A stretch of DNA of 64,000 nucleotides from NCBI RefSeq assembly GCF_018141185.1, contig NZ_CP058560.1:2065501-2129500 (forward strand), in the 5' to 3' direction. The position numbers were made by a program, and so were the translations under genes. The DNA comes from Methanobacterium alkalithermotolerans (lineage in GTDB: Archaea > Methanobacteriota > Methanobacteria > Methanobacteriales > Methanobacteriaceae). Positions within the stretch are counted from its first letter, which is position 1; every line of letters starts with the position of its first letter. The notes below the pieces were generated by a model that was given only the letters and a program-made list of their open reading frames with translations, was not told the origin of the DNA and did not search any database. Positions 55,413-63,746 of this stretch are shown here, piece by piece.

Positions 55413-56538
55413 TTATATAAATATCATGGTTTACCTCTTTATCACACCCGAAATTATAATCCCTTAAAAAACTCCAATAATACCCCTTCTTCTGACAACC
55501 ATAACAATAATACCCCTTTTCATGGACCATAAAAGAAGGATTCTTATCATCATGTTCGGGAAAGGGGCAGTGGTACATTACATATTTCTTATCAGGGTAC
55601 TCTCTTTCTGGCCTGCCCAGAATTGATCTGAAAAAGGCCCGGTGGTCTATCCACTGGCTTGATTTTTTATTCTTCCAGGCAAAAACAGGCCTTTTATTCA
55701 AGTTAGAATTATTTACCTGGGAATTATGTGATTCCACCAGATCTATTTTCTGCATATGCTTATTAAAATCAGAGCTATGATCTTCTCTTCGGAATTTTTT
55801 AACCCGGGGATCTAATGATTTGCGGATTATATCTTCATAGCTATCGTTGATGGTGAAGGGGACTACACTAAAACCAGTTAGTTGGTGTTTGCTGTAGGGT
55901 ATTCTTGATAATCGGGCCATGGCATCTTTATTTACTGATAAATCCATGGTTTGGTACCCATAGCTATCTTTTATGTGCTCTGCAAACCAGGAAATGGCCA
56001 AGTTAATATTCTTGAAGCTGGATGCTCTAAAAAAGGTATAGGCATGACAACCTTTCCCACCACTGAAAAATAGGGCCGGGTAGCTACCAAAAGTTTCTTT
56101 AAACTTCACGGCAAAATCCTTTGCTTCGTCAATTGCCGGCTTGGCTATTTTCCCGACCTGGATCTTAAATCTCAGTTTTTCCATGAAGTCATGCTGCAGC
56201 TCTTTCTGGTACTCGGCTCCATGGGATCTTAAGGAACTTAGCTTTTCTTTTAGTTTTCGGGCCTCAGGGTGGCTCACATCAAAGTCGAAAAAGGCCCGGT
56301 CCAACACCATATTCTCTGGATTTTTTGCCTTTAAATTGGATAGCCCTCCATGGTCATAGACATGGATAAAGCAGGGGTGGTAGCCGTTATTTACATTTAC
56401 ATAAAAATGAATATTTTTTGGGGATTTTAGGGTATACTGGATCCTGAAGTGCTTATGGTTAAACTCAGATGGCCTTCTAAAGTGCCGGTAGAAAGAATCA
56501 CCATAAAATGACCGGTAAAAAGATTGGAGACCCCTCAT
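55384..56538 (-). CDS. archaeo-eukaryotic primase fused to CHC2 zinc finger
   Basis: 384 residues. The AEP motifs are FFDFDVSH (Asp85, Asp87), the nucleotide loop FSGGKGCHAYTFF (159-170) and MDLSVNKDAMARLSRIPYSK (Asp199, with the conserved Arg and Pro-Tyr). The last third has a DnaG-type CHC2-like zinc finger: YHCPFPEHDDKNPSF and YYCYGCQKKG. Bacterial-type zinc finger on an archaeal primase fold is typical of mobile elements. It should make RNA or DNA primers for element replication. It starts 4 bp inside the previous gene. Confidence 0.87.
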   Translation of the reverse strand: MRGLQSFYRSFYGDSFYRHFRRPSEFNHKHFRIQYTLKSPKNIHFYVNVNNGYHPCFIHVYDHGGLSNLKAKNPENMVLDRAFFDFDVSHPEARKLKEKLSSLRSHGAEYQKELQHDFMEKLRFKIQVGKIAKPAIDEAKDFAVKFKETFGSYPALFFSGGKGCHAYTFFRASSFKNINLAISWFAEHIKDSYGYQTMDLSVNKDAMARLSRIPYSKHQLTGFSVVPFTINDSYEDIIRKSLDPRVKKFRREDHSSDFNKHMQKIDLVESHNSQVNNSNLNKRPVFAWKNKKSSQWIDHRAFFRSILGRPEREYPDKKYVMYHCPFPEHDDKNPSFMVHEKGYYCYGCQKKGYYWSFLRDYNFGCDKEVNHDIYINEIMVKKGG

Positions 56539-56912
56539 CTTCTCCCACCCCTGGAAAAAATAATATCATCCAATCTTTTCAATTCATAGGATACCTTATC
56601 TGAAATTCTAATATCCTCGGCTGAGGTCGCATGGATATATCCTTCAGCTATAAGGCTCTCCACAATTAGTTCCGTCTGGGCCGGGACGATATCACCCATG
56701 CTTTTTTTAAGGGTGTTTATCAATATTTCCAGGGTAAATCCATTTCCTGGCTTATCATATTCATCTCCAACTTTTAAGAGGTGGATTAAAACAAATCTTT
56801 TAAATCCAGGTAGTAAGAGTGTCCATTTTAGTCTCGGGGCTGGATTTTTGCGCAAAATCCTATTATTTGACAGATTATCAAATAAAGTCTTCTGGGGTGT
56901 CATGCGAGCCAC
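56535..56912 (-). CDS. small winged-helix-like protein of the replication operon
   Basis: 125 residues, overlapping its neighbours by 4 and 13 bp. LKWTLLLPGFKRFVLIHLLK and ILINTLKKSMGDIVPAQTEL, then VESLIAEGYIHAT, suggest a winged helix. No family recognised. The tight overlaps mean it is made together with the ATPase and primase and may be a loader or regulator. Confidence 0.68.
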   Translation of the reverse strand: MARMTPQKTLFDNLSNNRILRKNPAPRLKWTLLLPGFKRFVLIHLLKVGDEYDKPGNGFTLEILINTLKKSMGDIVPAQTELIVESLIAEGYIHATSAEDIRISDKVSYELKRLDDIIFSRGGRR

Positions 56913-59056
56913 CCCTTTTTATCCATGTCCTCCAGGGCCAGGATAATCTCTTCTTTAGAAAAATCAGATCGGAGCTCTTCTACCAGGGACCTTGTGGTGA
57001 ATTTCCTTAAACTGGCCAGTTCACTGATTATGGCCTTTTCAACCAGGGTCAGGTTCCGGTAATCAATTTCTGCACTAAAATTTTGTTCCACTATTTTATC
57101 CATTTCTGGATTACTCTTTTTACTCTTTATCAATAGAGAGTCTTTTTGATCCTGTTTTTTGGTTTCAGTGGTCTTATTTTTGCAAAGTTCAAATTCCTCA
57201 GAGGATATAGAGGTGGGTTTGTACACCACTTTGTTGTGCACCCGGGGGTCGTATTCAGGTAGGTATAATATTTCGCCTATCTGGTGGGAGGAATTTGGAA
57301 TTTGTGTTTTTATAAATTTTTCTTCCCTTTCTTTTATATTAAGCCAATCTATATTTCTAATAGATAAAAGGAGGCTTTTATATTCCCTGGCCCCGGTTTT
57401 TATGTACACATTGACTTTCCCTTTTATGCCTTCCGCAATTTTGGTATCATGATCATGGTAGATGTAGCCGTTATCCTCAAAAAATTTCAGTATCCGATAG
57501 GCATACTTGTTGGATTTTTTCAATTTTTTTTGCAGGGACTTGGTGGTCACATACCCATTATCCTCAATGAGTTGGTAGGTAACAGGTAGTGCCTCTAGTA
57601 ACCGTTTATCAAATCCAGTTAGTGTTGCTTCCAGGATAGGGCCGCCCAGTATTATGGAATGGGCCAGGTCTATCCAGGAGGCCACTAATACTGGTTTTTC
57701 ATTTAATTTGGCTCGGCAGCGCTGGTACTGAAAAAGCAAAGCACTCTCTTTTATAAGCTGCATCAACTTCTTGGAGTCCCTCCGGGCCCGGGGATTGTTG
57801 GTAGGGAAAATATCCAACAACTCTGACTCAAAAGGTATCAGCACTATGTACTCTTTTAGTAACTGGAAAGCGTCCTTCAGGTTTTTATATTTGTAATCAA
57901 AATTCATCTCACCCTTTATTTCCTGGAGAGTTTTTTCTGTGGTTTTAAAATTCTCTTCCAGGATCCTCTTAGTCTGCTCCTCACTATCATCCACAGGTAT
58001 GATGAAATTTCTACTGGCAAATTCAGGATCCAACTCTATAGCGGTGGTGGTGGTAACCAGGGTCTTAACCGGTATAACAGTCTTTTGAACTTCAAACTGG
58101 CCTGTTTTAGGGTTTTTAATGGTGGTCTCTGCAACAAATCCCCCGTCATCAGCTGACATTAACCGGGTCTGTTTGTTGTTGAACTCTTCTTCCAGGGTCT
58201 CCTGGATGTATATGATGTCCACCTGGTCCAGGTCATCAGCATACTTAAGGGCCGTATCAGAGAGACTACCCACCTTTTTAATCCTGTGCAGGCCAGTTAC
58301 CACATTGGCCGTATTGGTCTTACCAATGGAAGATTCCCCTTTAAGGGTATTGATAGTTGAAAGCCCCAAACGGGCCCCGATACAGTTAAAATTTAAAGTA
58401 TGCTTGGATTCCACCTCCCCAATAATAAAACCCTTATTGGGGGGCCTCTCATACAATGCTTCATCAATATAGCTCAACAGATCGGGCCGGCTTAATATCT
58501 CAATTAGCTCATTTCTTCTTTCTTCTGAAAGTTCTTCTTTTGATCCTGGATCTTTTTGTGCATCTTCCTCCGGATTTTCCAGGGCAAAATCAGTTTCATT
58601 ATTAAGTAAACCCCTGTTATTTTCTATGAATATTCCTGCTTCATTTAAGAATTCTCTTATTTTTTCCCGGGGGATGCCGGTGTGGTTATTTAAATATTTT
58701 ACCAGGGCCTTGTCACGGTTTTTACTTTCAATATCTGGACTGCTTCTGCTGGAGACTTTTCTATGGAATTTTAGTGGTTTATGGCCGTCTATCTCAACCC
58801 ACTGAAGTAGGTAGGACTTTCCGGATATTTCAATGCTTAAATAGTATTCCAGGCCATTAATATCCATGAAAAATAAACTGCACCCTCCAGGGAGTAATTT
58901 TACTACCTTTTTCCTAAATTCCGGTATTTTAGTTTCTAATTTTTCTGGTAGCACCGCCATTAAATTATTACTTTCCAATAAGTTTTTATTCTCCAATGGC
59001 CAATCATTAGATAAGGCTGGTCTCCCCAACCCCTTCTCTATTTTTTCTTCAGTCAT
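56900..59056 (-). CDS. P-loop replication ATPase/helicase-like protein
   Basis: 718 residues. The N-terminal part (about 1-200) has no known domain. The ATPase core has Walker A LKGESSIGKTN (240-247), Walker B VDIIYIQETLEE (about 279-290), a sensor-1 candidate LVTTTTAIEL, and an arginine in FASRNFIIPVD. It is followed by a helical region and two winged-helix segments (VTYQLIEDNGYVTTKSLQKK near 500, and the C-terminal EKAIISELASLRKFTTRSLV). It is probably the helicase or initiator of the element. It is not MCM or a known DnaB by sequence. Confidence 0.8.
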   Translation of the reverse strand: MTEEKIEKGLGRPALSNDWPLENKNLLESNNLMAVLPEKLETKIPEFRKKVVKLLPGGCSLFFMDINGLEYYLSIEISGKSYLLQWVEIDGHKPLKFHRKVSSRSSPDIESKNRDKALVKYLNNHTGIPREKIREFLNEAGIFIENNRGLLNNETDFALENPEEDAQKDPGSKEELSEERRNELIEILSRPDLLSYIDEALYERPPNKGFIIGEVESKHTLNFNCIGARLGLSTINTLKGESSIGKTNTANVVTGLHRIKKVGSLSDTALKYADDLDQVDIIYIQETLEEEFNNKQTRLMSADDGGFVAETTIKNPKTGQFEVQKTVIPVKTLVTTTTAIELDPEFASRNFIIPVDDSEEQTKRILEENFKTTEKTLQEIKGEMNFDYKYKNLKDAFQLLKEYIVLIPFESELLDIFPTNNPRARRDSKKLMQLIKESALLFQYQRCRAKLNEKPVLVASWIDLAHSIILGGPILEATLTGFDKRLLEALPVTYQLIEDNGYVTTKSLQKKLKKSNKYAYRILKFFEDNGYIYHDHDTKIAEGIKGKVNVYIKTGAREYKSLLLSIRNIDWLNIKEREEKFIKTQIPNSSHQIGEILYLPEYDPRVHNKVVYKPTSISSEEFELCKNKTTETKKQDQKDSLLIKSKKSNPEMDKIVEQNFSAEIDYRNLTLVEKAIISELASLRKFTTRSLVEELRSDFSKEEIILALEDMDKKGWLA

Positions 59057-59128
59057 CTAATCCCTCTATTATCATTCTGGGCCAATGTTCTCCCTCCTTT
59101 TTTTAAGATGAAATAGGGCCAACTTACC

Positions 59129-59320
59129 CTATTTAAAATCTCTATTTCTAATTTTATTTTGATTTAGATCCGTATGATCTAGATTCAGCTCATTTTTTAT
59201 TGCATTTCGGATAAAATGGCTTAAACTGGCCACTTCTCCATCTTCAATCTTTTTTGAAATTTCTAGTAGATCTTCCAGTTCAATGGAGACACTTTTTGTT
59301 ACATACAATTCCATCACCAC
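59129..59320 (-). CDS. ribbon-helix-helix DNA-binding protein
   Basis: 63 residues, or 61 from the ATG two codons in. ELYVTKSVSIELEDLLEISK and VASLSHFIRNAIKNELNLDH match the beta strand and two helices of the CopG/Arc family. It lies directly upstream of the replication operon on the same strand and is a likely copy-control repressor. Confidence 0.78.
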   Translation of the reverse strand: MVMELYVTKSVSIELEDLLEISKKIEDGEVASLSHFIRNAIKNELNLDHTDLNQNKIRNRDFK

Positions 59321-59751
59321 AATTAATACATTTAATGTAATTAATTATTAACTATCCTTATTTATAATACTTATACTTAATCCAGTATGATTAATATGTG
59401 GAATAGCATCATTTTTTATCTTCATTATATTTTGATATGACGAAGATAACCTCAGATGGCCTATCTACTAAAATCCATTAAAACAGGTTTTTTGATAAAA
59501 AAAGGAAAATATGGCCATAACGATGCAGGCTAAAAACAGATCCCAGATTGAACAATATATTGAAAAATTAATATTTTTTAGAAATAATGATAATTTAGCT
59601 TTTAAAAACTAAATTGAAAAATTCATCATACTCTTTTTCATGAAGGCTGCTGGCCACTACCTGGCAGATTTAGTAATATTTTTATACTAAATTAATATTA
59701 ATTATTCTATAAGTAATAACTAAATTAAAAATAATTCAATATGGTGTTACC
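59321..59751. other. gene-free AT-rich region
   Basis: About 430 bp, divergent between the replication operon and the small plus-strand gene. A possible origin or promoter region. No hairpin or repeat stands out. Confidence 0.4.
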
Positions 59752-59862
59752 ATGGACAAGATAAGTAAAAAGGAAATAAAAGAAGGATTAAAAGCATGGG
59801 AAAGACTTTTAGATTGGGCTACTTATGATGTGCCTTTGGTTGATGAGGATGAAGAAGAATAA
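59752..59862 (+). CDS. small acidic protein
   Basis: 36 residues, MDKISKKEIKEGLKAWERLL and DWATYDVPLVDEDEEE. GGTG lies 5 nt before the ATG. The acidic tail and amphipathic helix suggest a protein-binding peptide. No family recognised. Confidence 0.55.
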   Translation: MDKISKKEIKEGLKAWERLLDWATYDVPLVDEDEEE

Positions 59863-60231
59863 CCTTTTTATAAATTAACATTATTTATCATATTTTAGCC
59901 GCTGAAATCTAATTTAAGGCAGTTTTATTAGATAATATTTACTATATTTTACCTATGAAACTTTACTCGGAGCATAATAGTTAATGACCAGCCAAATATT
60001 TTACTTTTTATTTAAACTTATCAATGCGATATATAACTTTTATTTACAGATGAATTATTGTTTTTAGAGATTAATTTAGACCTTAGTTACTTTTTTTCAT
60101 ATAGAATCAATATTGTCCTTTGTTTTTACTATTCTAATATAAAAATAATATCTGTTAATGTTAATTATATAATATTTGGTAAATAATATATAATAGTATA
60201 ACATATATTTGAGCATGTAGGGGTGATTCTA
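59863..60231. other. gene-free AT-rich region
   Basis: About 370 bp. It probably holds a terminator and the promoter of the secreted-protein pair at 60232 and 60717; nothing else seen. Confidence 0.4.
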
Positions 60232-60669
60232 TTGATTGATAGGAATCTTAAAATTTTAATATTATTAGTAGGGGTTTTTGGAGGATCTGTAGTCGCATGA
60301 GTATTTATTTTTCAGGATGATCCTTTTATGGAGTTATTTGACTTTAATTCAACTGTAAATCAGAGTGATGAAATGGAAAATAGTACCATTGACTCTAATA
60401 GTTCTTCAAATGTATCAAAAAATGGGGATTGTAGTTTTTTAACTGCGGATGAGTCTCAATTTAAGGAAGGGGAAGTCAGGTACTGTAAAGGCATTAAATA
60501 TAGTTATTATGGCCAGCACGGATGGGTAACTGATGCTGAAATGAAAAGAATGCAAAGGGAAATGGAATGGGAGTTTCAAGAATCTGAAAAGGAAGGATAT
60601 TGGTATTATGATCCTGAAACAGGGGGTTACTGCTTCCAGCGCTATGATAATGCACCTACTAGTACTTAG
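60232..60669 (+). pseudogene. secreted protein with in-frame UGA in its membrane anchor
   Basis: GGGGTGATT is followed by TTG (60232) and a frame coding MIDRNLKILILLVGVFGGSV, then VVA, then TGA (60298-60300), then VFIFQDDPFMELFDFNS and on to 60669. Replacing the TGA by Trp gives a perfect signal anchor (VVAWVFIF). The part after it (from the ATG at 60328) has no ribosome-binding site. The rest is Asn/Ser-rich, then CSFLTADESQFKEG and YWYYDPETGGYCFQ, with two or three cysteines. Either a nonsense mutation, a sequence error, or UGA readthrough. Function unknown; it pairs with the next secreted protein. Confidence 0.6.
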
Positions 60670-60716
60670 GTTTAATTTAATATTTTAGCTATAAAATAAT
60701 GCGATGGAGGTAAAAA

Positions 60717-61208
60717 ATGAGTAAAAATTTATTTATTTTATGTTTATTGATTATTGGGGGTGTGGTTGCAGTTTCAGGGTGTAACTCTGAGTATAGTTTG
60801 ACCTATGAGGAGTTACTGGAAGAATATGGATCTCCTCCATCCGGAGAAAATTTAGCTGAATGGAACAGGGAAAGGGCCAAGGATGATTATTATGTATTTT
60901 TACAAAATTTTACTCTTTTAAAAGAAATGACAGTTGAAACTGCTAAAGAAAGAGTATCACCTTCATCAGATGACTCTGAAATGGACTATACTATTTTAGA
61001 TTATGGCGAAAAGGATATAGAAGGAGTAACTGTTTATTATGGGCAGTGGACCACTCCTAGTAATAGAATTGAAGGAGAGGTGCTTTTTGAGATTAATAGC
61101 AGATGGTACAGTATTTTATGGTATGATCTTATAGGAAATCCTAATAAAGAGGCCATAGATGCTAAAATATCTCAAATTATATCTAAAGCAAAGAGGGTGA
61201 GTACTTAA
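60717..61208 (+). CDS. putative lipoprotein of unknown function
   Basis: 163 residues. Signal peptide with lipobox VAVSGCNS (Cys22). The mature part is acidic (SLTYEELLEEYGSPPSGENL) and ends in a beta-strand-rich region (DIEGVTVYYGQWTTPSNRIE, RWYSILWYDLIG). GGAGG precedes the ATG. No family recognised. It lies 47 bp after the UGA-containing gene. Confidence 0.72.
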   Translation: MSKNLFILCLLIIGGVVAVSGCNSEYSLTYEELLEEYGSPPSGENLAEWNRERAKDDYYVFLQNFTLLKEMTVETAKERVSPSSDDSEMDYTILDYGEKDIEGVTVYYGQWTTPSNRIEGEVLFEINSRWYSILWYDLIGNPNKEAIDAKISQIISKAKRVST

Positions 61209-62288
61209 CTTATAGCCTAATAATCTACCACCAATCACTATTTTTATTTTAGAAATTATTTTTTCATTAGAATTAAAAATTTTATTTTATTTTAATTTTT
61301 TATTCTTTTATTATTAATATGATAAAATAAGCTAAAATCAAACTTTAAAGAAATAAGGGGGAAGCTAATTTTTTCCCATAGAAAGTACTGATTAGATTTT
61401 TTTAAAATGCAAGGATTATTAATTATCTTGATATTATTTGAAGCATAATTAAATCTATTTATGTTACCATTTGCACCACTTTGATAAATAATAATGCAAA
61501 TAAATCTAAATTTAATTATAAATAATTATTTAATATTAATCACCATTGTACCCATTCTAATTACTCAAAATCTTTTGATAATATTTTAAATTTTATTTTT
61601 TTCTAAACTAAGGATAATTATATGATTAAATTTTAAATTTTTATAAATAAAAATGGAATAAATAAAATTATTTTTAATTCTTTTTCTTTTTATAATAAAA
61701 GTGATAATATTAATGATTTTTCTAATTTAAATGTTGATAATAATTATAATAATAAATAAAATAATTTAGTTTCTTATTTTAATTTTAAATATATTATTAA
61801 TGGTTTTATTTTTATTTTTAATTATTTTAATTTTCGTTTTTGTGGCGGCTGCTTCTAGTTTTGCGTTAATATTACCGGAAATTTCGCCTGGTTCGTTTTT
61901 TGAGCTTTCAGCGGTGGAACTTCTATTAATACAACTACTAATACTTCTGCTGCTGTTACTACGTTGTAGTAAAAGGAGCAGTAATAGTATTTTTGATATT
62001 AAAATTTCGACTGCCAAAAGATCAAAAAACGTGTTGGGGCGAAATTTCCGTTATAATAAAAAACCAACATGAAGGGGGTGTAGGAGTAAAATAACCTTTA
62101 AATCCAATAAGGACCCTTATAGCCGAATTTGATCAATTTTTCTACTTTTATGCATAACTATTTATTATATAATAATACTTAAGTAATACTAATTCAGTAG
62201 GGGGTGTTACAATCTGACCTAAAAAGTAGTACTAATTGAACCACTTATTTCTCCTGCAACAAGGCAAAAGACCATTGCCCTGGAGGAT
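61209..62288. other. very AT-rich region without a supported gene
   Basis: 61240-61800 is almost pure A/T. Two opposite open frames (61766-62017 minus, 61800-62072 plus) cover the next part, but neither has a ribosome-binding site and their codon patterns are low-complexity. Could be a replication origin of the element or a decayed gene. AGTAATAC at 62182-62189 next to ACTTAAGT is a candidate regulator site. Confidence 0.4.
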
Positions 62289-62341
62289 AAAAAAAGGCCA
62301 TCCCTGGATTTTCCTCTATTTGTATTAATTGGCCTTTTTTT
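62289..62341. repeat. 11-bp perfect inverted repeat with A/T tracts
   Basis: AAAAAAAGGCC (62289-62299) and GGCCTTTTTTT (62331-62341), 31-bp spacer. It could act as a bidirectional terminator before the resolvase-like gene. Confidence 0.55.
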
Positions 62342-62456
62342 AGATCTCCAGAGAGTAAGCCCTGGGAGAATATTTCTGAAAATGGCCGCAAATGGCCATA
62401 GACGTAAAGATAACAAATTTATTTTAATTTCAAATAATTCATGGGGGTGTATTTTA

Positions 62457-62876
62457 TTGGATTTAGATGTTGAAAATAGACAGAGTTTGAATATTAAGCA
62501 CGAATATGAGTTAATTAATCTTTTCCGGGACCAGAACTTTGAAGCGGCCCGTCTACCTGGTGCAGTCTCTCGGGCCCCGGATCTAATAGCAGGTGATGGT
62601 GATACGGTGTTCATTTTAAGGGTGAAGGCCACCGGGGGAGAACGAATCGAACTATATAAAAAGCACGTATGGGACCTGAAAAGGTTTTCTGTGAAGTTAA
62701 AGGCCAAACCATTACTGGCCCTGAAATACGAGGGCCACTCTCCCTGGATATTTGCTCATTTAAGTGTCTTGGAAGATGATGGTGGCCGGTTTGCTATAGG
62801 CCTGGAAGAAGCCCGTTTAAAGGGGTTTAAGATGAATGAATTAATTTCTAATGAATTACAGCAGAGGTTGGTATGA
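62457..62876 (+). CDS. Hjc-like Holliday junction resolvase with altered catalytic motif
   Basis: 139 residues from TTG at 62457, 7 nt after GGGGGTG; an ATG at 62382 has no site and adds residues outside the fold. KHEYELINLFRDQNFEAARL, PGAVSRAPDLIAGDGDTV, then FILRVKATGGERIELYKKHV and WDLKRFSVKLKAKPLLALKY match archaeal Hjc. The catalytic Asp (APDL) and Lys (RVK) are kept, but the E-x-K glutamate is Arg. It overlaps the next gene by ATGA. It may bind branched DNA without cutting. Confidence 0.72.
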   Translation: MDLDVENRQSLNIKHEYELINLFRDQNFEAARLPGAVSRAPDLIAGDGDTVFILRVKATGGERIELYKKHVWDLKRFSVKLKAKPLLALKYEGHSPWIFAHLSVLEDDGGRFAIGLEEARLKGFKMNELISNELQQRLV

Positions 62877-63475
62877 ATAAAGATGAGATTAAGGATGTTT
62901 TGATAAGAAACATCAGGGAAGGGAAAAACAGTCTGTTGTGGCAGCAGCACACCGCCCAGTACATCGAGGCCATTGAGGAAAAGTACGAGGTGGTTTACAT
63001 CAATGAGCCGGACCCCATAAAGGCCAAGATGGTGGAGATTATCACTGCCATTTCCCATGAGAAAGAGACCACCTTGTCCCGTAAGACTGTCCCTGAACTT
63101 AAAAAAATCCTGGCGAGTAAGACCGCCCGAAAAAAGGTGGTGATTATTTTTAACCATTTTGAGCGCATAACTGCCAGTGTGGCCCGGGCCTGGCTAAGCA
63201 TATCTGAATTTGAAAGAGTGATATTGGTGGGGTCCCTTTTTGGCCGCTTCAAGAAAGGTGCCTATGGTTTGTACAAGGTCTTTGAGGTGGTGAATGAAGA
63301 TGACATGGAGGAGAGCTTTGATGAGGTGGACATCAGCATCTTTGTTTTTGGCGGGATCAGTGTATTGATTTTTTTGGCTTTTTTGAGGGTAAGCCTGCAA
63401 TTTGCTTTTGAAGTTACAGGTGCTTTTTGGTTGGCTGTTATAGTATTTAGAACCTTTATTTTTGTAGCAAGATAG
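62873..63475 (+). CDS. AAA-like membrane protein without Walker A
   Basis: 200 residues. KKVVIIFNHFERITASVARA resembles Walker B and FERVILVGSLFGRFKKG a sensor strand, but where a P-loop is expected the sequence is NSLLWQQHTAQYIEAI. Two C-terminal helices (about 150-170 and 178-198) anchor it. So a degenerate ATPase or a look-alike. It is in one operon with the Hjc-like gene (ATGA overlap). Confidence 0.62.
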   Translation: MNKDEIKDVLIRNIREGKNSLLWQQHTAQYIEAIEEKYEVVYINEPDPIKAKMVEIITAISHEKETTLSRKTVPELKKILASKTARKKVVIIFNHFERITASVARAWLSISEFERVILVGSLFGRFKKGAYGLYKVFEVVNEDDMEESFDEVDISIFVFGGISVLIFLAFLRVSLQFAFEVTGAFWLAVIVFRTFIFVAR

Positions 63476-63491
63476 AAAGGGGTGTGATAAA

Positions 63492-63746
63492 ATCGAAGTT
63501 GATGGAAAATTAATTTTTGACAAGGATAAAGAAGAGCTGGTCTTTATCCTGGATGAACCTATTTATTGTGAGGCCCTGGATAACTATTTAATAATGTTGG
63601 GCTTTCTGGACCTGGAAATGGCCCGATGCATGTTCTGTGAAAGGATTATAGATATGGCCCTGGATGGTGAGGTTGTATATACCAGCATGGACCTCCCTCT
63701 GGATATGGATGTGGAAGATGATGTATCCATGGTGGTGTATGTATGA
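63492..63746 (+). CDS. small acidic protein, probable AUC start
   Basis: 84 residues. The frame runs from a TAG at 63464 with no ATG, GTG or TTG near the ribosome-binding site; GGGGTG (63479-63484) is followed after 7 nt by ATC at 63492, giving MEVDGKLIFDKDKEELVFIL. It has acidic, Met-rich stretches (LDMDVEDDVSMVVYV). It overlaps the next gene by ATGA. No family recognised. Confidence 0.65.
   Translation: MEVDGKLIFDKDKEELVFILDEPIYCEALDNYLIMLGFLDLEMARCMFCERIIDMALDGEVVYTSMDLPLDMDVEDDVSMVVYV

Noticed and set aside
60298..60300. Selenocysteine at the in-frame UGA
   Set aside because: A Sec residue in the middle of a membrane anchor is unlikely and I cannot point to a recoding hairpin; Trp, mutation or error are simpler.
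61766..62072. Two opposite open frames in the AT-rich region
   Set aside because: Low-complexity Leu/Ile/Lys/Asn composition, no ribosome-binding site and mutual overlap; neither can be preferred.
62219..62707. 162-residue minus-strand frame opposite the Hjc-like gene
   Set aside because: The plus-strand protein matches a known fold; the minus frame does not.
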